Source: Hippopus hippopus
Taxonomy: Eukaryota > Mollusca > Bivalvia > Cardiida > Cardiidae
DNA length: 64,000 bases
NCBI GenBank assembly: GCA_946811185.2
Contig: OX328099.1
Span: 17,015,859 to 17,079,858 of the forward strand
Direction of reading: 5' to 3'
In this document: in pieces, positions 43,838 through 53,949 of the stretch
Numbering within the stretch: the stretch's first letter is position 1
Layout of the letters: every line of letters starts with the position of its first letter
Program-made: the position numbers and the translations under genes
Notes under the pieces: generated by a model
What the model was told of the DNA's origin: nothing
Databases searched by the model: none
The model's input: only the letters and a program-made list of their open reading frames with translations

Positions 43838-44851
43838 ATACGCCCGTCCCACCGCCAGTTGTCGAGGGGGTATAATAATCGTAAAGGGCAGGTAATGCAA
43901 CAAACATGTTTACCAAGTCTCAAGTCAATTTGACTTGAGGTGACAAAGTTCTGTTCCAGACAAGCAAGAAATACTGTAAAAGTGAAGATCAAAGTGGAAT
44001 TACTCGAAATCCGCACTAGGTAGAGTTATTGTTCTTGTGCACTGTACTCTGTAATATTGCAACAAACATGCATACCAAGTTTGAAGTCACTCTGACTTGA
44101 GATGACAAAGTTATATTCCGGACAAGCAGAAAATGCTGTAAAAATGATGATCAAAGGGAAATAACTCAAAGACACCACGAGGTAGAGTTATGGTTCTTTT
44201 GCAGTGCGCTATGTATTATTGCAACAAACACACATGCCAAGTTTCAAGTCAATCGGACTGGAGATGACAAAGTTATATTCCGGACAAGCAGAAAATGCTG
44301 TAAAAATGACATCAAAGGGAAATAACTCAGACAGCACGAGGTAGAGTTATGGTTCTTTCGCACTGCACTCCGTATTATTGCAACAAACACACATGCCAAG
44401 TTTCAAGTCAGTCGGACTGGAGATGACAAAATTATGCTCCGGACAAGCAGAAAATGCTGTAAAAATATGACTATCAAAGGGAAATAACTCAGACAGCACG
44501 AGGTAGAGTTATGGTTCTTTCGCAATGCACTCCGTATTATTGCAACAAACATACATGCCAAGTTTCAAGTCAATCGGACTGGAGATGACAAAGTTATGCT
44601 CTGGACAAGCAGAAAATGCTGTAAAAATGACAATCAAAGGGAAATAACTCAAAGACAGCATGAGGTAGAGTAATGGTTCTTTCGCAGTGCACTCCGTATT
44701 ATTGCAACAAACACACATACCAAGTTTCAAGTCAATCGGACTAGAGATGACAAAGTTATGCTCTGGACAAAAAACTGGACACCGCCCGCACGGATGCCCG
44801 CCCGTACGCCATGGGTGATCCCATAATATGTCCCATCTTCGACGGGCGTAT
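43838..44851. mobile_element. Element with ~161-bp tandem array and ATACGCCCGTC inverted ends
   Basis: ATACGCCCGTC (43838-43848) and GACGGGCGTAT (44841-44851) bracket six monomers beginning GCAACAAACACACATGCCA near 43898, 44059, 44220, 44380, 44542 and 44703. Organised like the Helentron-like elements but with different ends. Confidence 0.75.
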
Positions 44852-45484
44852 AAAAAGCAGCTTTGATGCCAGATCTTCAGAACTGAATATCAAGAATCAG
44901 TCTCAGATCAACACTGTCTACCATTTTGTGAAATATTGTGACAAAATCATCCTAAAATTGCAAAGTTTGAGTCTTCTTTACTGGTAAAAAACGTTGGTAT
45001 TATCACAGGCCTTGGAAGCTCTATTGGTCTATCACGGAACACTAAGTTTTCCTTGGTCGATCAGCAAACATTTATAGCACATTGGTGCATCGCCTGTATA
45101 TCACGGAATATACTCAAATTTTCATTAACACTATTGCTACTGCTTAATGGCAAGAGCTGTTTGGAACTTTCAAAGGTCAGCGTACAGAAGAAAAATCATT
45201 CATGAACCCATCTGCACCGGTAACTAGGTTCATTTATCTGGTTTCGTTTAAATACTACCTCTGAAAGGGAACGGGGATCAAATTTTCTTTGATTTCGTTG
45301 CACACCCTGTCTTACTATATACGATACAGAGGGAATCTCCAATGTGCTATTTGTAGTAACAGTGTCCGATAATGAAAATTTCATTATCCCTTGATAGAAC
45401 AATGGAGTTTCAGAGGCCTATGGTATCATCTAGGATTAATGTGACTGTTTAATGCATACTGTGTTACAAAAGCAAAATATCTCC
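44852..45484. other. Intergenic; no gene seen
   Basis: A 68-residue minus frame at 45402-45196 has no family match by eye. Confidence 0.4.
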
Positions 45485-45672
45485 ACCCTTTATTGAAAAT
45501 AATCTCTGGATTTCCAATCTATCCACCGAAGGCTTTTGAATGCATTAGGAAGAAAATGCTGAGAAGCAGCACAATAACTTCTACCTTGTCGAAGACACAT
45601 TCCATCATTTCGACATTATATTGTTGTCTACAATTGCTTTCAACATGGACAAATTCAAAATAAAAGAGTTAA
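45485..45672 (-). mobile_element. TTAA-MITE, decayed, in the PITHD1 3' region
   Basis: GGAAGAAAATGCTGAG core, TTGTTGTCTACAATTGCTTT, AAAAGAG then TTAA 45669-45672. Confidence 0.7.
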
Positions 45673-45712
45673 CGTAACAAGGACCTTTGACTATAAGGGA
45701 AATATCACATGG
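45485..45712 (-). other. PITHD1 probable 3' UTR with AATAAA inside a decayed TTAA-MITE
   Basis: After the stop codon the minus strand enters a decayed TTAA-MITE at 45672. An AATAAA (plus-strand TTTATT, 45489-45494) lies where the MITE end motif GGTAAAGGG would be. Inferred poly(A) signal. Confidence 0.4.
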
Positions 45713-45814
45713 TCAGTGGATCTGATGGCCGACATTTTCCAGTAAATTTGTTTTATGATCAGCAACATTTGGTGTAGCTTCATAGGTACAGATAGTAACT
45801 TCATGACGATGAGC
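45713..45814 (-). CDS. PITHD1: PITHD1 coding exon 6 with stop
   Basis: 33 codons plus TGA. Encodes AHRHEVTICTYEATPN, then VADHKTNLLENVGHQIH. Acceptor CATTCCAG. Confidence 0.93.
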   Translation of the reverse strand, partial: AHRHEVTICTYEATPNVADHKTNLLENVGHQIH

Positions 45815-48800
45815 CTGGAATGAGACAAATATCCTTTACCAGACCATTCCATGTTTTAAAGACTCCAAGGGAGAAAGATTTTGAAAATATTGTGGGAAAA
45901 CGAGAAAAAACTGCAAAATCAGCCATTTCTCGTTTTCCCACAATGTTCATGCCCTGTCAAAAAAAAAACATTTATACCAAGTTATAATAGTTTGTAAGCA
46001 GATATGTTGAATTTGGACGAGTCTTAAGTTCTTTGATAAAAGTTTAATTGCCAAAAAATTGCCAGTTTTTGGTTGGTCTAAAAGGGCCTTTATGCTTTTT
46101 ACCACACAAACAACTGTCGAAAAAAGGCTTTTGAAAACATTGCAAGAAAAGGAGAAAATGCCTGTAACTAGCCTTTCTATCCTTTCAAAGACAGATTTCA
46201 TAATTTGTGCAATATTTAATCTGTCATCTGCAAATGCTTTCAATTTGGATCAGTCTAAAATTTTGTCGTTTGCTAGACCCATAACCCTTTACCGAACGAC
46301 AGAAATTGAGATCTGCCTAAATTGAAAGCATTTGCAGACAACAAAATTAAATGCGACTCAAAAACTGATATTTCTCTTTGGAAGTATAAAATACATTGTG
46401 GGAAAAGAAGAAAATGCTGGTTACCAGCATTTTCTACTTTTCCCACAATGTTTTTTATAGCCTTCTTCTTTAGGGTTGTTAAAACTCATGATTGTTCGGT
46501 AAAGGGAAAAATATCAGATATACTTGCAGCTGACGGCCACAATAAAATGACAACAGAACACATTACCTCTGTAAAATCTCCTTTCAACCCGATATAGTAC
46601 ACTTTGGATGTTTCAGCACCAAAATTCGAAGGAAAATGAAGTGATACGCTCTCACATTGGTTAAATCTTGTGACCCTAATAAAAATAGATGTCATAATAT
46701 TCGAAATTTAACTCTCTAAAAACACAATAAATTCTAAAATCTTCAAAACTGAAAGCATCTGCAGACGACAAAGTTGTAACTTGTTCAAATGATTAGAAGT
46801 TTTTTGACTGGATAGGAAATGCTATGGGCAAAAGAGAAATTGCTAGTTACCACAATGTTTCCAAAAGCCTTCTCCCTTAGGTTTGTTAAAACAAGAGATT
46901 GTTTGGTAAAGGGTTAAATTACAAATATGAATTTTCACCCTCTTACCTTTGACATTTCTTGCAAGCACTGTGGGAAAAGTATTTACCACATCAGTAAGAC
47001 GAGAGATATGCTTTACATAAAATAATTCTCCTTCATGTCACTTAACTCTTTATTAAAAGACAAAAGTTTGAACTTAACCAAATTCAAAGCATTTGCAATT
47101 GAGCAAGGAAATGTGACTCAAAATTCTTATAGGGAAGGGTAGAAAACATTGTGGGAAAAGGAGAAACTGCTGGCTACCAGCATTTTCTCCTTTTCCAACA
47201 ATGTTTTCCAAACTTTCTTTTTCTTCTTCTTCTTTTTCTTCGTCTTCTTCTTTTACTTCTTCATGGCTGTTAAAACTCATTGTGTGATAAAGAGTTAAGC
47301 AATAGTTTTTGGTACGTCTAGAGAGCCTCGTACATAATTAGCAAACCCCTAAATTAGACTCTTTACCAGACAATGAAATTTTAGACTTGCCCAAATTGAA
47401 AGCATTTTCAGACGACAATTTAAATGTGGCTATGAAAGGGAAAAGGATAAAAAGCTGGTTACCAGTATTTTCTGTGTTGGTGTCTATTCTTTCAAAAGCC
47501 ATTTTCCTGTGGGTCATGAAAACATGAAAACACAGGACTGTTAGGTGAAAGTAAGACTGTTTAACAAAAGACAAAATTTTTGTTAGTCCACTTTTTGTGG
47601 ACTATTTCTAAATCATGATTTATATTAGTTTGATCTTTTGACCTAAGCGACAAAATGTTAGCCCTGTCCAATTTCAAAGCATTTGAAGACGACAACAGTA
47701 AATGATTTAAAAATGGAAAATTATTTTGGGAAGGATGGAAAACACTGTGGGAAAAGGAGAAAAATGCTGGTTACCAGCATTTTCTCCTTTTCCCACAATG
47801 TTTTCAAAGAGCGTCTTTCTCAGCATTGTTAAAAGTCAAGATTGTGTTGTGAAGGGTTAACCTACTTTGTAGCATACTCTAGGACTCCAGTTGGATCAGG
47901 ATGGACCTCAAACTCTTGATCAGCCTCACTTCCAGCATCATCAAAGGTCATATTGGGTCGATTTTTAAATCTAGAAAAATGATTTATAAAGAAACAAAAG
48001 ATAAATTGTACTGCATGTGAATTTCAAAAGAACATCTGTATTGATCAGATGTCAAGGCCGATTGATTTTAAATCTAAAACAAGCAATTTCGTTAAAATGA
48101 TATCCCCCGCCGAAAAATTTACTTGACCGTGTAACTTAAAATCGCTCCCAGTCAGCCATTTTTCATCGAATAAAAAAAAAAGTATATCGGCAGAATGGGT
48201 TATTGTACACACATATAAAGTTTCTCGAAATTCCGTCCAATGGTGTTGGAGATGTTCTCCTGGACAGACGGAAGGACGGCCGACAACACTAAAACTGTAT
48301 CCCTCCGTCTTCAACAGGGGATAATAATTTGTAAGGAAAAAAAAAATTTACTATGTGTCAACTTCAGGGAAATATATCAGCCATGCTCTGTGAAATGAGG
48401 GCTTTATGCATCTGAATAAAGTATCAACCTATGTCAGCCTGCCCAGTCCTCGCAGGCTAAGATGGCTTGAAACCTTTTGCTATTGGTAAATTCTCTGCCT
48501 GTTGAAGGACATTCTTCCTCCAGATCCAGTCATGTGTTGATAAATTGGATATTATAATTATGTGATGAGTTGCTTGGTATAATGCATCAGTGAGATGTAT
48601 TAAGCCCCCTTTTGCCAGAGCACAGCTCATATATTTGAGTATATCTGTATACAACTGTCTTATGGATGTGCTTGAAATCAAAATAGATCTGTATAATGGT
48701 ATGTACTTTCAAAACAGCATTATTTTGACATTTTTTTGTTTATTTGTATTGAAGTTTAATGCCACTTTAACAGCTTAGGTCATATCAAGTGGCCAGTGCA

Positions 48801-51800
48801 CCATCAATCTGTAATCTGGCTTTCCCACGCAAGTTCTGACACAATTTTCTTTCCAAGTCACAGACTACTTTTCTCACATGCATCACAGGTGAAAGGTGCA
48901 AATCACTGGAAAAAAGTTTGCCTCAATCGGGCATCAAACCAACACCACCAGATCACTAGTCAGATACACTAACCAGTGAGATACCCAGCTGGCTTTACCG
49001 ACGGGAAGTAGGCTTTCGAAAACATCATGGAAAGAGAAGAAAACGCTGACATTTTCTCCCTTATTACACTCAGTCTTTTCTACCCTTAAATAAAAATTCC
49101 ACCCTTTTTGCCACACTCATAACTGTTATTTCCAACTGCTTTCAATTTGGACCAGGCTAAAATTTTTCTGTTTAAAAAAGAATAAATTTGACAGCACGAG
49201 GGTTAAAACCACTTACACTCTCATCTTGTTTGGATGTGTGTCTTCCTCACCTCCTATTAAGACTATACCTTTTAATTTCACGCTGCCAGTAAATCTACAA
49301 GAGATGATTGCACAATCATTTTGTTTATCTGCATAGTCTTTAACCCTTTACCAGCATTTTCTCCTTTTCCCACATTTTTTTTTAGACCCTAATGAAAACA
49401 GAGATCATCATTACAGCGGCAATTAATTTGTCTTCTGCTTTCAGTTTGGGCCAGCCCAAAATCTGTCGTTTGGTTTCGAGTTAACTCTTCACCACACAAT
49501 CCCAAGTTTTAACAACCCAGCGAGAAAAAACTTTTGAAAACATACATGTATTTGAAAAGAAGAACATGATGGTAACAAACATTTTCTACTTTTGCAACAA
49601 TGTTTTCTCAACTTTCATTCATAGAGAAGTCTTATCATTTCAGCCACATATGATTTGTTGTCTGAAAATGCTTTCAGTTTGGTAAGTCTAAAATGTTGTC
49701 GTCTGGGCAGGAGTTAATCCTTTTTTCAACAGAATGTCAAATGTATTGCAGTGACCACCTATCTATACAACTCATAAACACTACACTTTTTCAGACCTAT
49801 TTGCTGCTTTTCCACATAAACCCAGCCAAGACTATCTTCAGCCATGAAAGAGGAAAGAGTTTTGTTTATAATATGACCTACAGTGTGGTATAGAGTTAAC
49901 TCATTACTACACACAAAAAAAAAAAGTAGATTTGTCCAAATTGGAAGCACTTGCAGAATGACAGTTTCAATGGGCTCAAATGATGAATTTGCCTTTGATA
50001 GGGTAGAAATCATAATAACATTGTGGGAAAAGAAGAAAATGCTGGTTACTACCATTTTCTCCTTTTCCCACAGTGTTTTCCAAAGGTTTCTTCCTCATGG
50101 GTTGTTAATAATTGGGATTGTGTGGTAAGTGTCAAACAAATGCATCACAAGCCCTGGATGTTACAAATATGCTAATGGGGCTTGGCAATAGCAATTAATG
50201 CAACAACATGAATATGAACAAGATAGAATTCATTATCTGTTTGTTTTATTTTCTTATGTAACACCTTTCCCATCATCATTTCAGTAGCATTGCAGCAGCA
50301 AGCGCACCTATCCATGCTTTCCTGGAGTTTCTTTTGCAAGTACATGTACTTCACACTCTTTCTAAGCCACTGGCTGCTTTCCCACATGAACATAGTTCCA
50401 TTGAAAAATATTAATGGGTATGAGAGGGATGAAGTCTGCCACAATGACTGTCATCAAACCTCGGGAAGAAACTGTCTGAGCTGGGAACTGAACTTGCAAT
50501 CCCTACATTTCAAGTCCTATTTGTATGGTGTTTACCCCTTTCAACATTATTTCAGTTATATCATGGCCAGAAGAGCACCTATCCATGCTTTCCCACAAGT
50601 TTCTTTTACCAGTACTTCCCACAATATTCTTTCAAAGCCAATGGCTACTTTCCTACATAACAACTGTCGAAACAATGATCAGCATTGAGAGTGGAATCCT
50701 GTTGCAATGGCCAATTGGCTATCATCAGTTCTTGGAATTTGACCCAGCTGCCAGCTGGTTTCAAGCCATAAGCCTTTTTCCAAACAATCACCCGTTTCAG
50801 CGACCCTAAAAGAGAACGCTTTTGAAAACATTGTGGGAAAAGGAGAAAATGCTGATAACCAGCATAATGTTGAGAGAGAAATGAATCCTATCACAATGAA
50901 TCCTCGGAAAGAAATTGGCCGAGCGGGGATCTAACCAGCAACGCCTTGTTCTCAGGTACTGTGCACTACCAACTGAGGTACCGGGGCTCAGCTCCTCTAA
51001 ATTGAAAGCATTTGCATATGATAATTTTGAAATTGATACAAATAAGCCTATGTTCTCTTATGAGGTAGAAAACATTGTGGGAAATAGAGAAAATGTTGGC
51101 TACCAGCATTTTCTCCTTTTTCCACAGTGTTTTCAGAAGCTTTCTTCCTCAGGGACGTTTGAAGTCAGATTGTGTGGTAAAGGGTTACTGTCTCGAACTG
51201 GACTATTTCTGACGATTTCAACTCTGGCGCAAGTTTGTCAATATAACTGGTTAGTAAAGATCAATGATCAGGCAGCAGGTTGTCTTTATCTTCAATGTTA
51301 AAGAAAGCACCCTGATTATGCTTGGCACTGTAAGGAAATGACTATATCTCACATCTATACCCCATAACATAAGAAAACAGTGATATACAGAAAACAGGTA
51401 CACTTACGGTATATTGAATAACAATTCCTCATCACAGTCGCTTTCAACAAACTGTAGACATAAAGAAATAAAACATTTTAAGGCAACATACGACTACTTT
51501 TTTACCAAAACTTTGGGAAAATTTAACTATATCTTATGGAGATATGTGTAGATAAAGAATTATGAAATAAAAAAGCAGTGAAACATGACTGATTTCTACA
51601 ATGTATTTTTTTTATTTCAGTACATTAGACTTAACACCATCTTTAAAGATATACAGAGAAATTCAGTGTCACATTGAAACAACAACTTTCTAAATGCCAT
51701 CAACTGTATAGCTGTAAAAGTCATACCTTACAGCAATGGACTGAGAATATCAGACCAAATAACACAAAATTAATGTACCTTCTCTTTATCTAGTCGTTGA

Positions 51801-51970
51801 TCCCAAGGTTTAAATATATACCGAGCTGAGCCATCTTCTGCCTCATTTAAGCACTGAACCCTCTCTAGATCTATTTTTAGATACAGACTGTAGGCTGAGC
51901 CTCGGTCTTCCTCCTTCTGATGATCATGATCATGTTCACACCCACCATGACTGTGGCCATGACCTGGCAT
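45713..51970 (-). CDS. PITHD1: PITH domain-containing protein 1, 6 coding exons, complete
   Basis: On the minus strand the exons are 51970-51779, 51451-51408, 49294-49217, 47970-47866, 46675-46567 and 45814-45713. They total 630 nt and encode 209 residues (human PITHD1 is 211). All junctions are GT-AG and in phase. Seen: N-terminus MPGHGHSHGGCEHDHDHQ, then LYLKIDLERVQCLNE and IFKPWDQRLDKEK; FVESDCDEELLFNIP; FTGSVKLKGIVLIGGEEDTH; FDDAGSEADQEFEV; FPSNFGAETSKVYYIGLKG; and HEVTICTYEATPNVADHK. The PITH domain (about residues 20-195) is shared with thioredoxin-like 1, where it binds the proteasome; in vertebrates PITHD1 is linked to proteasome function and RUNX1 expression. The start ATG is the first base after a splice acceptor, so the 5' UTR is on another exon. 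Confidence 0.95.
45826..46046 (-). mobile_element. TTAA-MITE; PITHD1 intron 5
   Basis: CCTTTACCAGACCATTCC, variant hairpin with GTGGGAAAACGAGAAAA and CTCGTTTTCCCAC arms, TTAA 46043-46046. Starts 11 bp from the exon 6 acceptor. Confidence 0.8.
46089..46278 (-). mobile_element. TTAA-MITE, second hairpin arm shortened; PITHD1 intron 5
   Basis: CTTTTTACCACACAAACAAC at left, GGCTTTTGAAAACATTGC, GATCAGTCTAAAATTTTG. Confidence 0.75.
46280..46507 (+). mobile_element. TTAA-MITE; PITHD1 intron 5
   Basis: AACCCTTTACCGAACGAC, GCTGGTTACCAGCATTTT, GATTGTTCGGTAAAGGG. Ends 59 bp from the exon 5 donor. Confidence 0.85.
46567..46675 (-). CDS. PITHD1: PITHD1 coding exon 5
   Basis: 109 nt encoding VTRFNQCESVSLHFP, SNFGAETSKVYYIGLKG and DFTE. 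Acceptor TTTTATTAG, donor GTAATG. Confidence 0.94.
46708..46917 (+). mobile_element. TTAA-MITE, hairpin reduced; PITHD1 intron 4
   Basis: TTAA at both ends, CATCTGCAGACGACAAAG, second arm lost, GATTGTTTGGTAAAGGG. Lies 32 bp upstream of the exon 5 acceptor. Confidence 0.82.
47042..47298 (+). mobile_element. TTAA-MITE with internal TTC microsatellite; PITHD1 intron 4
   Basis: TTAA at both ends, near-complete hairpin (GGAGAAACTGCTGGCTACCA), and a (TTC)n expansion at 47215-47262 in its right half. Confidence 0.88.
47352..47555 (+). mobile_element. TTAA-MITE, diverged; PITHD1 intron 4
   Basis: AGACTCTTTACCAGACAATG, TTTAGACTTGCCCAAATTGA, reduced hairpin. Confidence 0.78.
47640..47860 (+). mobile_element. 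TTAA-MITE at the PITHD1 intron 4 splice donor
   Basis: CCCTGTCCAATTTCAAAGC in the left half, near-complete hairpin, GTGTTGTGAAGGG then TTAA 47857-47860. That TTAA covers intron positions +6 to +9. Confidence 0.88.
47866..47970 (-). CDS. PITHD1: PITHD1 coding exon 4
   Basis: 105 nt encoding FKNRPNMTFDDAGSE, ADQEFEVHPDPTG and VLEYAT. Acceptor TTTCTAG, donor GTAGGTTAA. The TTAA just after the donor is the end of a TTAA-MITE. Confidence 0.94.
48375..48632. mobile_element. ATGAGCC MITE, ~258 bp; PITHD1 intron 3
   Basis: ATATCAGCCATGCTCTG / CAGAGCACAGCTCATAT inverted ends, then GAGGGCTTTATGCAT and ATTAAGCCCCCTTTTGCC. Confidence 0.78.
48752..48992 (-). mobile_element. SINE-B; PITHD1 intron 3
   Basis: TTTAACAGCTTAGGTCATAT, CTTTCCAAGTCACAGACTAC, inverted head ACTAACCAGTGAGATACCC. 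Confidence 0.8.
49003..49190 (-). mobile_element. TTAA-MITE, decayed; PITHD1 intron 3
   Basis: GGCTTTCGAAAACATCATGG, AAAACGCTGACATTTTCTCC, TTTCAATTTGGACCAGGC. Confidence 0.65.
49217..49294 (-). CDS. PITHD1: PITHD1 coding exon 3
   Basis: 78 nt encoding FTGSVKLKGIVLIGG and EEDTHPNKMR. Acceptor CTTGTAG, donor GTAAGT. Phase fits both neighbours. Confidence 0.93.
49340..49484 (-). mobile_element. TTAA-MITE missing the whole first hairpin arm; PITHD1 intron 2
   Basis: TTAACCCTTTACCAGCATTT joins the TIR directly to the second arm. Ends in TTAA 49481-49484. Confidence 0.82.
49481..49717 (-). mobile_element. TTAA-MITE sharing TTAA with the previous copy; PITHD1 intron 2
   Basis: TTAACTCTTCACCACACAAT to TCGTCTGGGCAGGAGTTAA. 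Hairpin with many changes. Confidence 0.83.
49896..50133 (+). mobile_element. TTAA-MITE; PITHD1 intron 2
   Basis: TTAACTCATTACTACACACA with a poly-A run, hairpin GTGGGAAAAGAAGAAAATGC, right end GATTGTGTGGTAAGTG. Confidence 0.82.
50262..50480 (-). mobile_element. SINE, decayed; PITHD1 intron 2
   Basis: ATCATTTCAGTAGCATTGC and CACCTATCCATGCTTTCC resemble the copy at 50522. Confidence 0.5.
50522..50990 (-). mobile_element. SINE split by a truncated TTAA-MITE; PITHD1 intron 2
   Basis: Body at 50522-50695 (CAACATTATTTCAGTTATAT). The inverted tRNA head (GGATCTAACCAGC, CACTACCAACTGAGGTACC) is at 50900-50988. A MITE fragment lies between. Confidence 0.65.
50770..50868 (-). mobile_element. TTAA-MITE, truncated; PITHD1 intron 2
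   Basis: CTTTTTCCAAACAATCACCC and the first hairpin arm to AACCAGCATAATG. Confidence 0.72.
50996..51186 (+). mobile_element. TTAA-MITE, 5'-truncated; PITHD1 intron 2
   Basis: AAATTGAAAGCATTTGCATA, partial hairpin, GATTGTGTGGTAAAGGGTTA. Confidence 0.78.
51408..51451 (-). CDS. PITHD1: PITHD1 coding exon 2
   Basis: 44 nt encoding FVESDCDEELLFNI plus two bases of the next proline codon. Acceptor GTCTACAG, donor GTAAGT. A small exon, recognised by its match to the family. Confidence 0.93.
51779..51970 (-). CDS. PITHD1: PITHD1 coding exon 1
   Basis: 64 codons, phase 0. Preceded directly by acceptor CTATTCCAG; donor GTACAT. Contains the His-rich N-terminus and LYLKIDLERVQCLNE. Confidence 0.95.
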
Positions 51971-52277
51971 CTGGAATAGAAACAGCTTATGCTCTATCCT
52001 CATATTTGAGGATAATGGTGCAGTTGGAAACTGTTACACTACTACTATGAGGATTTTGACATGGTTTGATAACTAAGTTCTGTAGTCAATGGTTTGGACT
52101 TCGCAGTAAATAGGAGCATTTTTATATTTAAGTACAAGAGAGCTTAATGTAACAATGTTTACTTTTCTTTTTGCTTTCTTGAGCTTTCTGAGAAAATGGA
52201 CCTACATGTATTTGATATATAGGAATGCAACAACATGTGTATCCTATTCTTTATAAGAAAAGGGTGGGCTTATTATC

Positions 52278-52500
52278 ATATTTTACCGCACAATGCTGGC
52301 TTTTAACGACCTTGAGGAAGAAGCCTTTTGAAAACATTGCGGGAAAAGGAGAAAATGCTGGTAACCAGCATTTTCTCCTTTTCCCACATGTTTTCTACCC
52401 TATCAATGAACAATTGCATCATTTGAGCCACATTGAAATTGTCATCTGCAAATGCTTTCAATTTAGACAAGGATAAAATTTTGTCGACTGGTAAAGGGTT
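52278..52500 (-). mobile_element. TTAA-MITE, near full length; PITHD1 5' UTR intron
   Basis: TTTTACCGCACAATGCTGG, hairpin with one change plus a short deletion, TCGACTGGTAAAGGGTTA. Confidence 0.87.
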
Positions 52501-52639
52501 AGAGGGGGCTATTCAGATAAATTTTCATAATGTCTCAAACTTCAAAAATACAAGTAATTCATCACTGAATTAAGGCAATAGCTGCCAACCTACATGTATC
52601 AGTAAAGAAAGATATATTTGTAAGGCAAAATAGTTTTCC

Positions 52640-52871
52640 TTAACTCTTTACCAGACAGTAAAATTTTAGACAACTCCATACTGGATGTATTTCTAGACAA
52701 CAAATAACGTGCGGCTAAAATGATGGTGTTTGTCTTTGAAGAGTTAGAAAATATTATGGAAAAAAAGAGAAAATGCTGGTCACCAGTATTTTCTCTTTTT
52801 CCACACTGTTTTCAAAGGCCTTCCCCCACCTGAGGCTCGTTAAAACTCGAGATTGTTTGGTAAAGGGTTAA
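52640..52871 (+). mobile_element. TTAA-MITE, full length; PITHD1 5' UTR intron
   Basis: TTAACTCTTTACCAGACAGT to GATTGTTTGGTAAAGGG and TTAA. Hairpin with several changes. Confidence 0.87.
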
Positions 52872-53140
52872 CAGGCTACAAAGCATCCTTGGGTATTTTT
52901 AGATTTCGCTCCAGAATATCATCTGGGTTTGCAGGAGTGTCATGTTATCCTTAACATGCATGGGATATGTGATGCCATACACAAAAATTAATAAGAAAGA
53001 TGACATCGTATGAGATCAAATATGTTCTTATTTGAGTATGGCAGCAGCAAGAGAATCTGGAAATTTCAATGGTAGGATATGTTAAAAAAGTCGCAGTAGA
53101 CTAGGCATCTCTTCAGTATTAGACCAGATTTAATATTGTA

Positions 53141-53282
53141 TTGGAGTTAACACCAATTTAACAGCTTAGGACATACCACGTCGGTCAGTACATGTGTTTC
53201 TTGGCTTCCTCGCACCAGTACTGACACAATTTTCTTTCCAAGTTACCGGCTTCTTTTCTCACATGCATCAGAGGTGAGAGGC
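53141..53282 (-). mobile_element. SINE-B, truncated; PITHD1 5' UTR intron
   Basis: GGAGTTAACACCAATTTAAC, CTTTCCAAGTTACCGGCTTC. Lacks the tRNA head. Confidence 0.75.
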
Positions 53283-53308
53283 AAAAGATTGCCAAAAAAT
53301 GATAAACT

Positions 53309-53515
53309 GTGGTACTCAGTCACCAGGAGGTCCTGGGCTCCAGCCTCACTGGAAGCACTAGATTTTTTTTGGCATCCATAGGCAAGACACTTTAGAGGCT
53401 TAGCCAAGTTGTGGTACTGGTGAAACCCTGGATATACCTGAATATGTGAGCTGTTGCAGTGATATAACTGAAGTAATGCTGAAAATGGCACAAAACACCA
53501 TTAGTCAATCAATCA
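53309..53515 (+). mobile_element. SINE-A; PITHD1 5' UTR intron
   Basis: GTGGTACTCAGTCACC (worn head), GGCAAGACACTTTAGAGGC, CTGAATATGTGAGCTGTTG, ATCA tail. Confidence 0.8.
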
Positions 53516-53791
53516 AAAAATTCCATTTGATAAGGGTACCTAAATGAAATAGTAAAGTGCAAATTTAGAAAAAGTATGAGAAACATTGTAAAGCACTACA
53601 AAATTGTATCCGATGCAGGGTAACGTATAGTACAGATAACTGTCCCCAAAGGCAATGTTACTTTTTGACTGGTCACCTCTGTGTACAGAGACGAGCAAGA
53701 CAAAATCAGTTGAAAGCTCTGCAGATTTTGTGCGCAAGTTTGAATTCTTATAATTTAGCAAATAGAGCACAAAACTAGGATTTAAACATAC

Positions 53792-53945
53792 CTGTTGCTT
53801 GCGTATTTAATAACCCTTCATTTGAAATACAAATATTTTCAATTTAAATGCTGAACATACGAGAAACCCGTGCATTTCATCTGTTACTCCAGTTGTTTAC
53901 ATTCCCAAAACCAAACAAAATGGCCGCCATGCACGATAAATTTCA
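53792..53945 (-). other. PITHD1 probable non-coding first exon
   Basis: On the minus strand a good donor (CAACAG then GTATGT) lies at 53792/53791, downstream of a YY1-type promoter motif. Joined to 51970 it would place the ATG at the start of the next exon. The 5' end is approximate. Confidence 0.5.
53917..53930 (-). promoter_or_regulatory. YY1-type core promoter element for PITHD1
   Basis: The AAAATGGCCGCCAT motif, read from either strand, matches the YY1 site often found at transcription starts of TATA-less housekeeping genes. It lies just upstream of the inferred first exon. Confidence 0.5.
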
Positions 53946-53949
53946 TCAG

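Noticed and set aside
50290..50688. 132-residue plus-strand frame
   Set aside because: Covers two decayed SINE copies read in reverse. No conserved protein features.
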